This document shows, piece after piece, positions 44,044 through 53,372 of a DNA stretch of 64,000 nucleotides. A program made the translations under genes and the position numbers. The notes under the pieces were generated by a model. That model was not told where the DNA came from. It did not search any database and saw only the letters and a list, made by a program, of their open reading frames with translations. The first letter of the stretch is position 1, and each line of letters begins with the position of its first letter. This DNA comes from Bin127 sp965221625 (GTDB lineage: Bacteria > Chloroflexota > Dehalococcoidia > Lucifugimonadales > Lucifugimonadaceae): the NCBI GenBank assembly GCA_965221625.1, contig OZ244903.1:2046001-2110000 (forward strand), written 5' to 3'.

Positions 44044-45465
44044 TTAGTCGGACTTTCGCTTCTTGAACCACTCACCGAATGACTCGCGAGCTGGTGCCGG
44101 AAAGTCGCGGCTGGCGGTCCAACCGCTGACCGGTCCCGGTGCTTTGCGGATCCAACCGTCTCGAGTCCACGGCGACGAGAGTAGACGACCAACCTTGGAT
44201 GCCCTGTCAAAACGACCTCGATCCATCATGGTTTGACGCCAGACCTCCCAAGTAGCACGTTCACCGAAGCCCGATGAACGAAACTCGCGATCGCCTTCAG
44301 CTGTTGTTGCTCGGAGTTCCAACAGCATGCGCGGGATGTTGATCTTCACCGGACACGCTTGATGACACGCACCGCAAAGAGACGATGCCGCGGGCAGCTT
44401 CGCACCGTCTTTCAAACCAGTAAGCACAGGCGAGACAATCGCTCCAATCGGGCCGGGGTATACCCATCCGTATGAGTGACCACCGACCTTGCGGTACACG
44501 GGGCACGAGTTCATGCACGCACCACACCTTATGCAGTTGAGAGCCTCGCGCAGAGACTCGTCCTGCAAAAGACGGTCTCGGCCGTTGTTCATGATCACAA
44601 GATGGAACTCTTCGGGACCGTCTTCCTCATCGCGGGTACACGGACCGTTAACCATCGTCACGTAACTGGAGATGCGTTGGCCGGTGGCGGAACGGATGAG
44701 AATGCGCAGCATCGTGCTGAGATCAGAAACAGATGGGACGAGTTTCTCCATACCCATCGCGGCAACGTGGACGCGTGGTATGGAAGTCGCCATTCTGCCG
44801 TTCCCCTCGTTGGTCACCAATACGATGGACCCGGTTGATGCGACAGCAAAGTTTGCGCCGGTAATCGACATATCGGCCCGTTTAAACACGTCGCGCAACA
44901 ACTCTCGCGCAAGACGAGTCAGCTCTTCGGCGGTCCCCAATCGCTCGCCGTTTGAGACTTCCGCCAGTAACTGGGCAACTTGATCCTTGGATTTGTGAAT
45001 TGCTGGGGCGATGATGTGATACGGCGTCTCGCCCGCGAGTTGGATGATGTACTCGCCTAGGTCGGTTTCGACTACCTCAATGCCATCGGCTTCGAGGACG
45101 TCGTTGAGACCCATCTCCTCCGAGACCATTGATTTGCTCTTGATGACCGTTTGGACGTCGTTGGCTTCAGCCACTCTGCGGACATACGAATTAGCGTCGG
45201 CAGCGTCGGCAGCGAAGTGAACCTTCCCGCCGTTCTTTTCGACGTTGTTGGCCAGCATCTCGAGGTAGTAGTCGAGATTCGCGATCGTATGATCTTTTAT
45301 CGCTTTGCCGAGATCCCGTTGCGCTTCCCAATCGTCTGTATCCGCCGCGGCTCGCAAGCGAGCATTGTGAAACCCGTTGTAAACGACTTCGTGCGCCTGC
45401 TGAAGTCGGACGTCGGCTAACGCACGCGACGCCGCGTCACTGAATTTCTTGGTGGTTGCTTCCAT
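44044..45465 (-). CDS. lutB: lactate utilization iron-sulfur protein B
   Basis: A 473-residue LutB. The N-terminal LUD domain has GEYIIQLAGETPYHIIAP and ITGANFAVASTGSIVLVTN. Two [4Fe-4S] motifs follow: CIRCGACMNSCPVYR and CGACHQACPVKINIP. HSYGWVYPGPIGAI lies between them, as in LutB. The start is the ATG at 45465, whose A overlaps the lutA stop (TGATG); an upstream in-frame ATG at 45486 also exists. It forms the lactate oxidase complex with LutA and LutC. Confidence 0.94.
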   Translation of the reverse strand: MEATTKKFSDAASRALADVRLQQAHEVVYNGFHNARLRAAADTDDWEAQRDLGKAIKDHTIANLDYYLEMLANNVEKNGGKVHFAADAADANSYVRRVAEANDVQTVIKSKSMVSEEMGLNDVLEADGIEVVETDLGEYIIQLAGETPYHIIAPAIHKSKDQVAQLLAEVSNGERLGTAEELTRLARELLRDVFKRADMSITGANFAVASTGSIVLVTNEGNGRMATSIPRVHVAAMGMEKLVPSVSDLSTMLRILIRSATGQRISSYVTMVNGPCTRDEEDGPEEFHLVIMNNGRDRLLQDESLREALNCIRCGACMNSCPVYRKVGGHSYGWVYPGPIGAIVSPVLTGLKDGAKLPAASSLCGACHQACPVKINIPRMLLELRATTAEGDREFRSSGFGERATWEVWRQTMMDRGRFDRASKVGRLLSSPWTRDGWIRKAPGPVSGWTASRDFPAPARESFGEWFKKRKSD

Positions 45466-46247
45466 CAGCGTTCGAGACGATGCCAATCAGATTTTTCGTC
45501 CAACACCTCGGCGATGTGCACAACCTGAACGTCGGCACCGCGCCGTCGTAATCCACCTTGCATGTGCATGATGCAGCCGGTGTCACCAGCCACCAGCGTC
45601 CGCGCTCCGGTGGCTAACGCGTTGTCCAGCTTTTCGTCCAGCATCGCGGTCGAGATGTCCGACATCTTCAAGGAGAATGTCCCGCCGAAGCCACAACAAA
45701 CTTCCTTGCGCTCCATCGGCACGATGTTCAAACCACTCACCGATTCGAGCAGGAGTTCGGGTTGGTGCTCAATGTGCAACTCTCGCAGCAGATGACAACA
45801 TTGGTGATACGTGGCTCGTGATTCAATCTCGACGCTCACGTCGTCGATACCGAGAACGTCAACCAAAAACTCAGTGAATTCAAACACTCTCTCGTTGAGT
45901 TTCTCGACTCGCGCGAGTTTTTCAGGATCGTCGCGGAACAGGTCCGGGTAGAAGTTGCGAACCATTGCTACGCACGAGCCCGACGGACAGACGATTGGTC
46001 CTTCGGTCGCCTCAAACGTGTCGATGAAACGGGCGGCCACTTGGCGCGCGCCGTTGCGGAACCCGCTGTTGAATGCTGGTTGCGCGCAGCAAGTTTGGTC
46101 TGGAGGAAAATCTACCTCAACGCCCAGCGACTCGAGCACGTTTACCACGCTGATGCCCACCTTCGGGACGAATTCGTCGACAAGACAGGTAACGAAAAGG
46201 TTCACCCGTTGAGGCAGTGGTTGATCTGCGGCGCGAGACATCTCCAT
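45465..46247 (-). CDS. lutA: lactate utilization protein A (Fe-S oxidoreductase)
   Basis: A 260-residue LutA made of two cysteine-rich CCG domains: NLFVTCLVDEFVPKVGISVV, then QTCCAQPAFNSGFRNGAR and later YHQCCHLLRELHIEHQPELL, EVCCGFGGTFSLKM and GDTGCIMHMQGGL. These bind an iron-sulfur or heterodisulfide-type cluster. It is first in the operon. The promoter region is the 35-98 bp to lhgO, transcribed the other way. Confidence 0.94.
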   Translation of the reverse strand: MEMSRAADQPLPQRVNLFVTCLVDEFVPKVGISVVNVLESLGVEVDFPPDQTCCAQPAFNSGFRNGARQVAARFIDTFEATEGPIVCPSGSCVAMVRNFYPDLFRDDPEKLARVEKLNERVFEFTEFLVDVLGIDDVSVEIESRATYHQCCHLLRELHIEHQPELLLESVSGLNIVPMERKEVCCGFGGTFSLKMSDISTAMLDEKLDNALATGARTLVAGDTGCIMHMQGGLRRRGADVQVVHIAEVLDEKSDWHRLER

Positions 46248-46345
46248 TCAGAATAAACTAGCATGCGCCGGGCGCAACAAAGGTGATTGATAGACTCTCG
46301 TATGGTGGTTTCAAACAGCACACAATCGACAATGAGGTTCAGAAA

Positions 46346-47578
46346 TTGAGTGCCCGGCAACAAGATGTGACCGTAGTAGGAGCCGGATTGATCGGGCTCT
46401 CCACCGCGATGCATCTGTTGAAGCAGAAACCCGGACTGAAGTTGACAGTGCTTGAGAAGGCGGATGGCCCGGCTTCGCAACAGTCTGGACACAACAGCGG
46501 TGTAATCCACTCCGGCATCTACTACCAACCCGGCTCATTCAAAGCGAAATTCTGTGTCCAAGGTCGGGCTACGATGACGGAGTTCTGCCGGGTGAACGAG
46601 ATCCCGGTTTGGGTTTGCGGAAAGCTCATCGTCGCCACCAATCCTGAAGAAGAGAAACGATTGGACAACCTAATGGAACGCGGTACCCAAAATCTCGTTG
46701 ACGGATTGAGAATGGTCGATCGCGTTGAGATGGGTGAGATTGAACCGTTCGTCGAAGGCACAAAAGCACTCTACGCGCCGAAAACGGGAATCGTCGACTA
46801 CCGCAAGGTTGCCGATGTATACGTCGAAAAGGTGCGATCCCTCGGCGGCGAAGTCCGTTTCAACTCCGCAGTACTGGACATCTCGAATCGAACCGCCAGT
46901 GGCAATTCTGACGGCACAAACTACGTCGTGCGCACTTCGGGAGGCGAAATCGAGACGAAAACCTTGGTCAATTGTGCCGGTCTTCACTCCGATGTCATCG
47001 CCGAGATGAGCGGTGTTGACCCCGGGTTGCGAATTATCCCTTTCCGCGGCGAGTACTACACTTTGAGGAAGCAGAGCGAGAACATGGTAAAGGGATTGAT
47101 TTATCCGGTGCCCGACCCCGCGTTCCCATTCCTCGGCGTCCATTTGACCCAAACGATGAAAGGTTGGGTTGAGGCGGGACCAAACGCCGTGCTGGCACTA
47201 AAGCGCGAAGGGTACAGGAAACGAGACATTTCGCTGGCAGATTTCGCCAAGACAGTTACTTTCCCAGGTTTTTGGAAGATGTCGTTGAACAGTTGGAAGA
47301 TTGGCGTCTGGGAGATGAATCGGTCGTTGCGCAAAGGCGTCTTTCTCAAGAGCCTGCAAAAATTGATGCCCAAGCTGACGCGGGCAGATCTAGCCCCTGG
47401 CGGTTCTGGCGTACGGGCGCAAGCAGTGGCTCGCGATGGCACTTTGCTCGACGACTTCCGCATCGACGAGAGCGCAACCGCGGTTCACGTACTCAACGCA
47501 CCATCTCCCGGTGCAACGTCATCGCTGGTTATCGGCAACCACATCGCCGAATCAGCTGTCAAGAGCTTCCAACTCTGA
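46346..47578 (+). CDS. lhgO: L-2-hydroxyglutarate oxidase
   Basis: About 410 residues. A DAO-type FAD enzyme with the dinucleotide motif VTVVGAGLIGLSTAMHLL, QQSGHNSGVIHSGIYYQPGS and the NCAGLHSDVIAEMSGVDPGL, IPFRGEYYTLR and YPVPDPAFPFLGVH segments characteristic of LhgO. It oxidises L-2-hydroxyglutarate to 2-oxoglutarate. The frame is open from GTG 46283, but TTG 46346 has GAGG 8 nt upstream and is preferred. It is divergent from lutA and convergent with odhB. Confidence 0.92.
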   Translation: MSARQQDVTVVGAGLIGLSTAMHLLKQKPGLKLTVLEKADGPASQQSGHNSGVIHSGIYYQPGSFKAKFCVQGRATMTEFCRVNEIPVWVCGKLIVATNPEEEKRLDNLMERGTQNLVDGLRMVDRVEMGEIEPFVEGTKALYAPKTGIVDYRKVADVYVEKVRSLGGEVRFNSAVLDISNRTASGNSDGTNYVVRTSGGEIETKTLVNCAGLHSDVIAEMSGVDPGLRIIPFRGEYYTLRKQSENMVKGLIYPVPDPAFPFLGVHLTQTMKGWVEAGPNAVLALKREGYRKRDISLADFAKTVTFPGFWKMSLNSWKIGVWEMNRSLRKGVFLKSLQKLMPKLTRADLAPGGSGVRAQAVARDGTLLDDFRIDESATAVHVLNAPSPGATSSLVIGNHIAESAVKSFQL

Positions 47579-47603
47579 CCGTCGACTCGCGAACTGCCAT
47601 TGC

Positions 47604-48869
47604 TCAATTGCTGAGCATCAACAACTCGGCACTCTCCAGCGTCCCCTTTACCGACCGCAAGAACTGTACTGCTTGAGCACCTTCCACCACGCGGTGATCG
47701 TAAGTCAACGCCACGTACATCATCGGGCGCACTGCAATCTCACCATTCAATACGACGGGGCGGTCGACGATGTTGTGCATTCCCAGAATACCCACCTGCG
47801 GATGGTTCAAGATCGGTGTGGACATCATCGATCCGAAGACACCACCGTTGGTGATGGTGAAGGTTCCACCAGTCAGGTCATTTAGAGTGAATGACCCGGT
47901 TTGAGCCTTGCCGGCGAACCCACGGATTTCCTTCTCTATCTCGGCGAACGATTTCCGATCGGCATCACGAACAATCGGAACTACCAGACCATGGTCGCTC
48001 GCGACCGCGATCCCGATGTCGTAGTACTGCTTGTAGATCAACTCGTCGCCATCCAACTCGGAGGCCAAGATTGGGAACTGCTTCAGTCCGTTGACGACGG
48101 CTTTGACAAAGAATGACATGAAACCAAGCCGGACGCCGTGCGATTCTTCGAACGCGGCACCGAAATCGCGGCGCACTCGCACTACTTCATACATATCGAC
48201 TTCGTTGTATGTGGTAGTCATCACCGCTTCGGCTTGAACCTGCGACATGCGCCGCGCTGTGGTCAAGCGGCGGCGAGACAGACGCTCACGTCGAACGCGT
48301 TGGTCTGGATCACTATGTCGGTCGGACGGTTTCTCGGCCGAGATTGCCATCGGTTTTGAGGGTGTCGAATCAATCGTCGCACGGTCCGCTTCCGATGCCT
48401 CGTCAACAGAATCGACGGCATCGGATTCGGTTGCCAAATCACGGTCACTCATGTCGTCGTGGGCAGAGTCCTCGGCGACTGCCTCGTTGAGGGCATCCGT
48501 GACATGAATTTCAATGAGGCCCGCGGCGGCGGGCGATCGGTCACTCTCAGCACTGTCGGTTTCTGCTTCCGACGCTCGATCAGTAGATTCGTCTCCCAGC
48601 AGTGGCTCGTCTGCAATGGATTCGTCGCCTAAGTCTGTAGATTCAAACTCGCAAAGTGCCTCGCCAGGCCGCACCAAATCATCGACGTCTTTCAGGAGGG
48701 TACCTATGGTTCCTTCGCGGACTGCGTTAATCTCCTGTACCGCTTTGTCGGTGTGCAACTCAACGATTGGTTCACCGACGTTGACTCGGTCGCCAGTGGA
48801 CTTGAACCACCTCCCCACTGATGCTTCGAACACCGATTCGCCGAATTCGGGAGCGACAATTTGCTCCAT
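47604..48869 (-). CDS. sucB: dihydrolipoamide acyltransferase E2 (OdhB/SucB) without recognisable subunit-binding domain
   Basis: A 421-residue E2. Residues 1-75 form a lipoyl domain with the lipoyl lysine in ELHTDKAVQEINAV. Residues 75-190 are an acidic Asp/Ser/Glu linker where the E3-binding domain usually stands; I see no such motif. The catalytic domain from about 190 has RERLSRRRLTTARRMSQ, VVPIVRDADRKSFAEIE and the active-site segment YDHRVVEGAQAV. The catalytic HxxxDG motif reads HRVVEG, with Glu for Asp. It lies 41 nt downstream of odhA, in the same operon. It transfers succinyl from E1 to CoA. Confidence 0.9.
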   Translation of the reverse strand: MEQIVAPEFGESVFEASVGRWFKSTGDRVNVGEPIVELHTDKAVQEINAVREGTIGTLLKDVDDLVRPGEALCEFESTDLGDESIADEPLLGDESTDRASEAETDSAESDRSPAAAGLIEIHVTDALNEAVAEDSAHDDMSDRDLATESDAVDSVDEASEADRATIDSTPSKPMAISAEKPSDRHSDPDQRVRRERLSRRRLTTARRMSQVQAEAVMTTTYNEVDMYEVVRVRRDFGAAFEESHGVRLGFMSFFVKAVVNGLKQFPILASELDGDELIYKQYYDIGIAVASDHGLVVPIVRDADRKSFAEIEKEIRGFAGKAQTGSFTLNDLTGGTFTITNGGVFGSMMSTPILNHPQVGILGMHNIVDRPVVLNGEIAVRPMMYVALTYDHRVVEGAQAVQFLRSVKGTLESAELLMLSN

Positions 48870-48910
48870 ATGAGTTAACTCACTTTCTTCTCGTCAAACC
48901 CGATACGGTT

Positions 48911-51900
48911 TCAGAGTGTGGCGTCCAAATCCAAGGCAGAATCGATCAACCTGTCTTGCTGTTTCCGGTGCAGCCAATTCGAACCTGACGCTGGACTCGA
49001 ACTTCTAGGACGACCGAGATACGCAACGTCCTTGCCAGCAATCTGTGAAAGCGGATAGCGGACGAACTCCCACGCACCGCGGTTAATTGGTTCTTCCTGG
49101 AGCCACACGACCTCTCGGTGTTGCTTGAATGATTCGAAAGCAGCTGCGATCAATTCCACCGGAAACGGGTATAACTCCTCAATAACAATGATCGCGATGC
49201 CGTCAGCATCACTCATCTTCGGGTGGTTAGCCAGATCGACGAAAACCTTGCCAGTGCATAAAACGATACGTCGAACCGCATTCCCTCCGTCTCTTGAGAG
49301 TTCGAAAGTTCTAATCGGCCTGAACATACCGCTTGATAGCTCCTCCAGTGAGGACGCCGCCATCGGGTGACGCAGCAAACTTTTGGGAGTCATGATTACT
49401 AATGGACGCGCCTTATCCGGATCCTTGAGCATCGCCGCTTCCGTCCTAAGCAAATGGAAATACTGTGCGGATGTGGTCGGGTAGGCGATTCGCATGTTGC
49501 CGTTGGATGCCAGATCGAGAAAACGTTCGAGATGCGCGTGCGAGTGATTCGGTCCTTGCCCTTCGTAGCCGTGCGGCAACAGGAGCACCAAGTCCGAACG
49601 TTGCCCCCATTTCTCCTGTGCTGAAGCGATCATTTCGTCGATTACGCTTTGGGCGTTGTTGGCGAAGTCGCCGAACTGTGCTTCCCAGATTGCGAGCGTA
49701 TCGTCGGAGAAGACGCTGTATCCGTGCTCGAACCCGATCGGCGCGGCTTCGGACAGTGGGCTGTTGTAAACCCAGAAGTTGGCATTTTCGACGTTCGACA
49801 GTGGAACATATCTTTCGCCGCTGCTTTGGTCCCATACAACGGCGTGGCGTTGGCTGAACGTGCCGCGCGCCGTATCTTGTCCTGTGAGACGCACTCCGAT
49901 GCCATCTTGCATGATCGAACCTAGTGCCAAGGCTTCGGCATGCGCCCAATCGATTGACGCCTCGTCGCTGTCAACCGCTTCACGACGCCGTTCAAACACG
50001 CGCTCAACCGTAGTGTGCAAATCCAACTGTTCGGGGATGTAATTGATGTTCCGGTTCAGATCAAGGAGTGCTTCACGCGCCACTGCCGTATCGGTGTACT
50101 CCTCGCCCGCCATCGGCTCGGGACGGAGTCCCAAATCCTCCGGTAGTTCTCGCTCTTCTGTCGCACCGCTGCCGTCAACCGCGTTCATTGCCGTGCTCAA
50201 CACCCGGTAAGTGTCGCTGACGAGCGATTCAATGTCCTCTGCGGTCACCACACCGTCCGCGGCGAGGTCCATAGCCCACTTCTGTCGCAACGTGGGGTGA
50301 TCCTTCAGTAGTTGGTAGACCTTTGGTTGCGTGAAACGAGGTTCATCATTCTCGTTGTGACCATGTCGGCGATACCCCACGAGATCGATCACGAAGTCCT
50401 TGTGGAACTCGAAGCGATATGCCACCGCCATCTTCGCAGCAAGTGCACAAGCCTCAATATCGTCGGCGTTAACGTGAACCACCGGCATCTCGTATCCGCG
50501 CGCGACGTCTGAAGAGTATTGACCCGAGTAGCTCTCATTCGGCTCTGTCGTGAATCCGAGCTGATTGTTGGCAATGACGTGGATCGCTCCGCCTACCGTG
50601 TAAGCGTCGAGGTTGCCCAAATTAAGCGATTCGGAGACGATGCCTTGACCGGCGAATGAGGCATCGCCGTGCACCAGTAGTGCCATGGCTTCGTCAAACG
50701 CATCATCGGGATCTCCCGCCGTGTCCTGCATCGAGCGTACGGCACCCATCACGACTGGGTTGACCATCTCCAAGTGACTAGGGTTTGGCAACAGCATCAT
50801 CTGAACATCGACGATACCGTCGCGGTCAATGTCGACGTCGGCCCGCGAACCCAGGTGATACTTCACGTCCGTCATCCATCCTGCCGCTTCCATCGCGGCA
50901 AGATGCGCGAACCGACCTTCGAGGAAACCGGTCAGCAGTGATTCGTACGGTTGGGATAGGACGTGCGCAAGAACGTTTAACCGACCGCGATGTGCCATGC
51001 CCATCACAATCTTCCTGACGTTGTACGCCGACTGCAAAACAATCTGGTCGATAAGGACTACGAGGGCGTCCAGGCCCTCAAGGCTGTACCAACGTTTGCC
51101 CGGGAACGAACTATGCAGGAACTTCTCGAAACCTTCAACCTTGGTCAGAAGCTCCAAAATGAACCGTTTCTGATCGTCGGACATATACTGCATCGCCGAC
51201 TGTTTTTCGACCTGTTCCTGCAACCATGATCGTTCCTCAACGCTGTGAATGTGGTCGAACTCGTAACCTATGCTTCCACAGTAGTCGCGCCGGAGATTGG
51301 CGATTGCCTCACCGATGGTTGGCATCGCCAGCCACGGACGCATGCCATCGTTCGCCTCCAAGAGCATCTCGGACGATGCGTCTAAGGTTGCCGGCGTGAT
51401 TCCAAATACCTCCGGTTGCAGGTGTTCGTGACGGCGCGGCAGTAACCCCAACGGGTCGATGTCTGAAGCGTGATGACCGTCTGCACGTATCGCGTTAATC
51501 AAGCGCTCGACGCGCGTCAACTGATCTGTAACTGCAACGGCAACATCTTCGGGCGTGTCAACTGAAACGCCAGGTGCTTGCCGAGCCCCGAGTTCGCCAA
51601 CTGTGACATCCTCGACAACACTGGCCGCGACGCCGTTGTCTGCGGATGCGCTGTCGGCAGTATCGACCTTGAATTCAGAACCGGCTGCGTCCGTTCCGAC
51701 GCCCTCAGGTTTCTTCAGTCGCGTCTCCTTCGTGAAGGCGATGGTGTAGTTCGGATCGAGACCCACGCCGTCGTAGCCGATGTCGCTGACATCTGCAACA
51801 TGCGCGTCGCCGCTGGCAGTTTCGTGGTTCTCAAGGACCCCGACGACGTACCCTTCATTCAATCCGCTAATCTGGGATCGGAGCCGTTCACGTCGGTCTG

Positions 51901-51931
51901 TAGATTCGATGTTTTCGTTGATTGCAACCAT
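48911..51931 (-). CDS. sucA: 2-oxoglutarate dehydrogenase E1 component
   Basis: About 1006 residues, thiamine-diphosphate dependent. It has VMGMAHRGRLNVL-like IVMGMAHRGRLNVLAHVL, the TPP motif VHGDASFAGQGIVSE to VIANNQLGF, DLVGYRRHGHNENDEPRF and the C-terminal transketolase-like half (SHAHLERFLDLASNGNMRIA). An N-terminal motif GLNEGYVVGVLE resembles the E2-interaction motif of SucA. A ~90-residue acidic/Ala-Val linker follows it. The ATG at 51931 is chosen; the open frame begins at 51994. No lpd is nearby. Confidence 0.93.
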   Translation of the reverse strand: MVAINENIESTDRRERLRSQISGLNEGYVVGVLENHETASGDAHVADVSDIGYDGVGLDPNYTIAFTKETRLKKPEGVGTDAAGSEFKVDTADSASADNGVAASVVEDVTVGELGARQAPGVSVDTPEDVAVAVTDQLTRVERLINAIRADGHHASDIDPLGLLPRRHEHLQPEVFGITPATLDASSEMLLEANDGMRPWLAMPTIGEAIANLRRDYCGSIGYEFDHIHSVEERSWLQEQVEKQSAMQYMSDDQKRFILELLTKVEGFEKFLHSSFPGKRWYSLEGLDALVVLIDQIVLQSAYNVRKIVMGMAHRGRLNVLAHVLSQPYESLLTGFLEGRFAHLAAMEAAGWMTDVKYHLGSRADVDIDRDGIVDVQMMLLPNPSHLEMVNPVVMGAVRSMQDTAGDPDDAFDEAMALLVHGDASFAGQGIVSESLNLGNLDAYTVGGAIHVIANNQLGFTTEPNESYSGQYSSDVARGYEMPVVHVNADDIEACALAAKMAVAYRFEFHKDFVIDLVGYRRHGHNENDEPRFTQPKVYQLLKDHPTLRQKWAMDLAADGVVTAEDIESLVSDTYRVLSTAMNAVDGSGATEERELPEDLGLRPEPMAGEEYTDTAVAREALLDLNRNINYIPEQLDLHTTVERVFERRREAVDSDEASIDWAHAEALALGSIMQDGIGVRLTGQDTARGTFSQRHAVVWDQSSGERYVPLSNVENANFWVYNSPLSEAAPIGFEHGYSVFSDDTLAIWEAQFGDFANNAQSVIDEMIASAQEKWGQRSDLVLLLPHGYEGQGPNHSHAHLERFLDLASNGNMRIAYPTTSAQYFHLLRTEAAMLKDPDKARPLVIMTPKSLLRHPMAASSLEELSSGMFRPIRTFELSRDGGNAVRRIVLCTGKVFVDLANHPKMSDADGIAIIVIEELYPFPVELIAAAFESFKQHREVVWLQEEPINRGAWEFVRYPLSQIAGKDVAYLGRPRSSSPASGSNWLHRKQQDRLIDSALDLDATL

Positions 51932-52091
51932 AGGTGATGCGTAATGTGATACGTCGGCACGTCCTTCACAGCCTCGCTGCATTCCCCCTAACATTCAATT
52001 GTGCCAGTAGTGGGTCTGTAATCGCCAACCCACCCGACGCGCCGAAACTGAACTTCTGTGTCGTCTCAGGCCTTCCGTTCGGCGTCGATCA

Positions 52092-53084
52092 TCATCGCAT
52101 ACGACCGGGAGAGTGCCACATGTCAGCGTTTTCTCCGAGTGCGAGTTTGAGCCCGTCTGTCGCCTTGCGCAACTCCGTTTCAACGTCGATTGGGAGTTCG
52201 TAGTCGAAAGTCGGGACGTTTAATGCCACCTCGTCCGGGTTGCGTGCCCCTACTAATAGACTCGTCACGCCGCTCTGCGCGAGTAACCACGCGAGAGCCA
52301 GCTTCGCGGGATGTTCACCCGATTCCTCGGCAATTCTCAATATGGAAGCGATTGCGGCAAATGTTTCCGGTTCGCACCCATCTTCGCCGTGAACCGCAAG
52401 CTCGCGTTCCCCGCTGAAATGCCGACTTCGCGACAATCCAGGTGGCACGTCATCGGCACTCGCGTAGCGTCCCGTCAGCATTCCTTGGGCCAACGGGCTG
52501 TAACAGATCAAGCCGACGCCACGCTCCTCGCACATCGGTTTGATGGCGAACTCTAATGCTCTCCACAGGAGGTTGTATGGCAACTGATTAGTGACGATGA
52601 CGCCGCATTCCAAGATTTCGGTGAGGTCGCGAACGCCGAAGTTGCAGACCGCCAGAGCTCGGACTTTGCCCCCTTCTTGAAGCTTGAGTAGTTCGGACAT
52701 CGTGTCGACAATCGGGACGTCGTGATTCGGCCAGTGGATTTGGTAGAGATCGATGTAGTCTGTCTGGAGACGCTTTAGGCTCGCGTCGCAGTGCTCTTGG
52801 ACAACCGAAGGATGAAGGTTCGCAGCACCGATCTTGGTGGCGATGACTGCTTCATCGCGGCGACCGACTAGTGCCTGGCCCAGTATCTCTTCGGAATTGG
52901 AATCGTCAGAGTAACCTTCGGCAGTGTCGAAGAAATTGACCCCGTTGTCCAGCGATGCGTGGACCGCGGCAATCGAGTCATCGTCCGATTGCGGTCCCCA
53001 AACGCAGCCGCCTGCGAAAGGCCAACAGCCCAGAGCCATCCTCGATACCTCAATGCCGCTTGCACCCAAAGTCGTGTAACGCAT
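52092..53084 (-). CDS. aldo/keto reductase
   Basis: A 330-residue TIM-barrel NADPH reductase. It begins MRYTTLGASGIEVSRMALGC, with NFFDTAEGYSDDSNSEEILG (catalytic Asp, Tyr), VIATKIGAAN (Lys), YIDLYQIHWPNHDVP (His) and LICYSPLAQGMLTGRY. The cofactor segment is SLLVGARNPDEVALN. The open frame extends to 53198, but that part is the tRNA-Sec gene, so ATG 53084 is the start. The substrate is unknown. Confidence 0.93.
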   Translation of the reverse strand: MRYTTLGASGIEVSRMALGCWPFAGGCVWGPQSDDDSIAAVHASLDNGVNFFDTAEGYSDDSNSEEILGQALVGRRDEAVIATKIGAANLHPSVVQEHCDASLKRLQTDYIDLYQIHWPNHDVPIVDTMSELLKLQEGGKVRALAVCNFGVRDLTEILECGVIVTNQLPYNLLWRALEFAIKPMCEERGVGLICYSPLAQGMLTGRYASADDVPPGLSRSRHFSGERELAVHGEDGCEPETFAAIASILRIAEESGEHPAKLALAWLLAQSGVTSLLVGARNPDEVALNVPTFDYELPIDVETELRKATDGLKLALGENADMWHSPGRMR

Positions 53085-53118
53085 TTCATCGATCCTGTGT
53101 CGTGACGAAAACCGCGTA

Positions 53119-53216
53119 TGGCGGGAGTGCAAGGGAGTCGAACCCTCCGCGCACGCCGAAGGACGCACGCCAGCGGATTTGAAGTCCGAGGAGCCCACCA
53201 GGACCCATCCACTCCC
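53119..53216 (-). tRNA. selC: tRNA-Sec (anticodon UCA)
   Basis: On the minus strand: acceptor GGGAGTG/CACTCCC (7 clear pairs plus a G-G in the expected eighth place), a long D arm (GGGTCC/GGGCTC, six pairs with wobbles), anticodon loop CTTCAAA giving UCA, variable arm of 8 bp closed over CCTTCG, T arm AGGG-TTCGACT-CCCT. Discriminator G and encoded CCA (53119-53121). Total 98 nt, the size of a bacterial selC. The long variable arm, UCA anticodon and extended D stem set it apart from tRNA-Ser. Confidence 0.92.
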
Positions 53217-53315
53217 GCGTCATGCCGCAGTTCGATGTTAATCGCTCAGGCTTCATCCTCGGAGGCATCGCTCATTGAACGTGGACACATCGAATCTCGC
53301 CGGACCGGCCCCACG

Positions 53316-53347
53316 CAAGAAAAAAGGGCGGTCCGAAGACCGCCCTT
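53316..53347 (-). terminator. intrinsic terminator of trxA
   Basis: Minus strand AAGGGCGGTC-TTCG-GACCGCCCTT, a perfect 10-bp stem with a stable UUCG tetraloop, followed by TTTTCTTG. It lies 26 nt after the trxA stop and upstream of tRNA-Sec. Confidence 0.9.
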
Positions 53348-53372
53348 GTCAGATCGAATTTGGGTGCCGGGA

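Noticed and set aside
51932..52091. Gap upstream of sucA as a regulatory RNA or an extra N-terminus of SucA
   Set aside because: I see no clear fold or family match; the upstream open frame (to 51994) has no good ribosome-binding site and no conserved residues.
53085..53198. Extra N-terminal 38 codons of the aldo/keto reductase
   Set aside because: They translate the tRNA-Sec gene; the conserved protein starts at ATG 53084.
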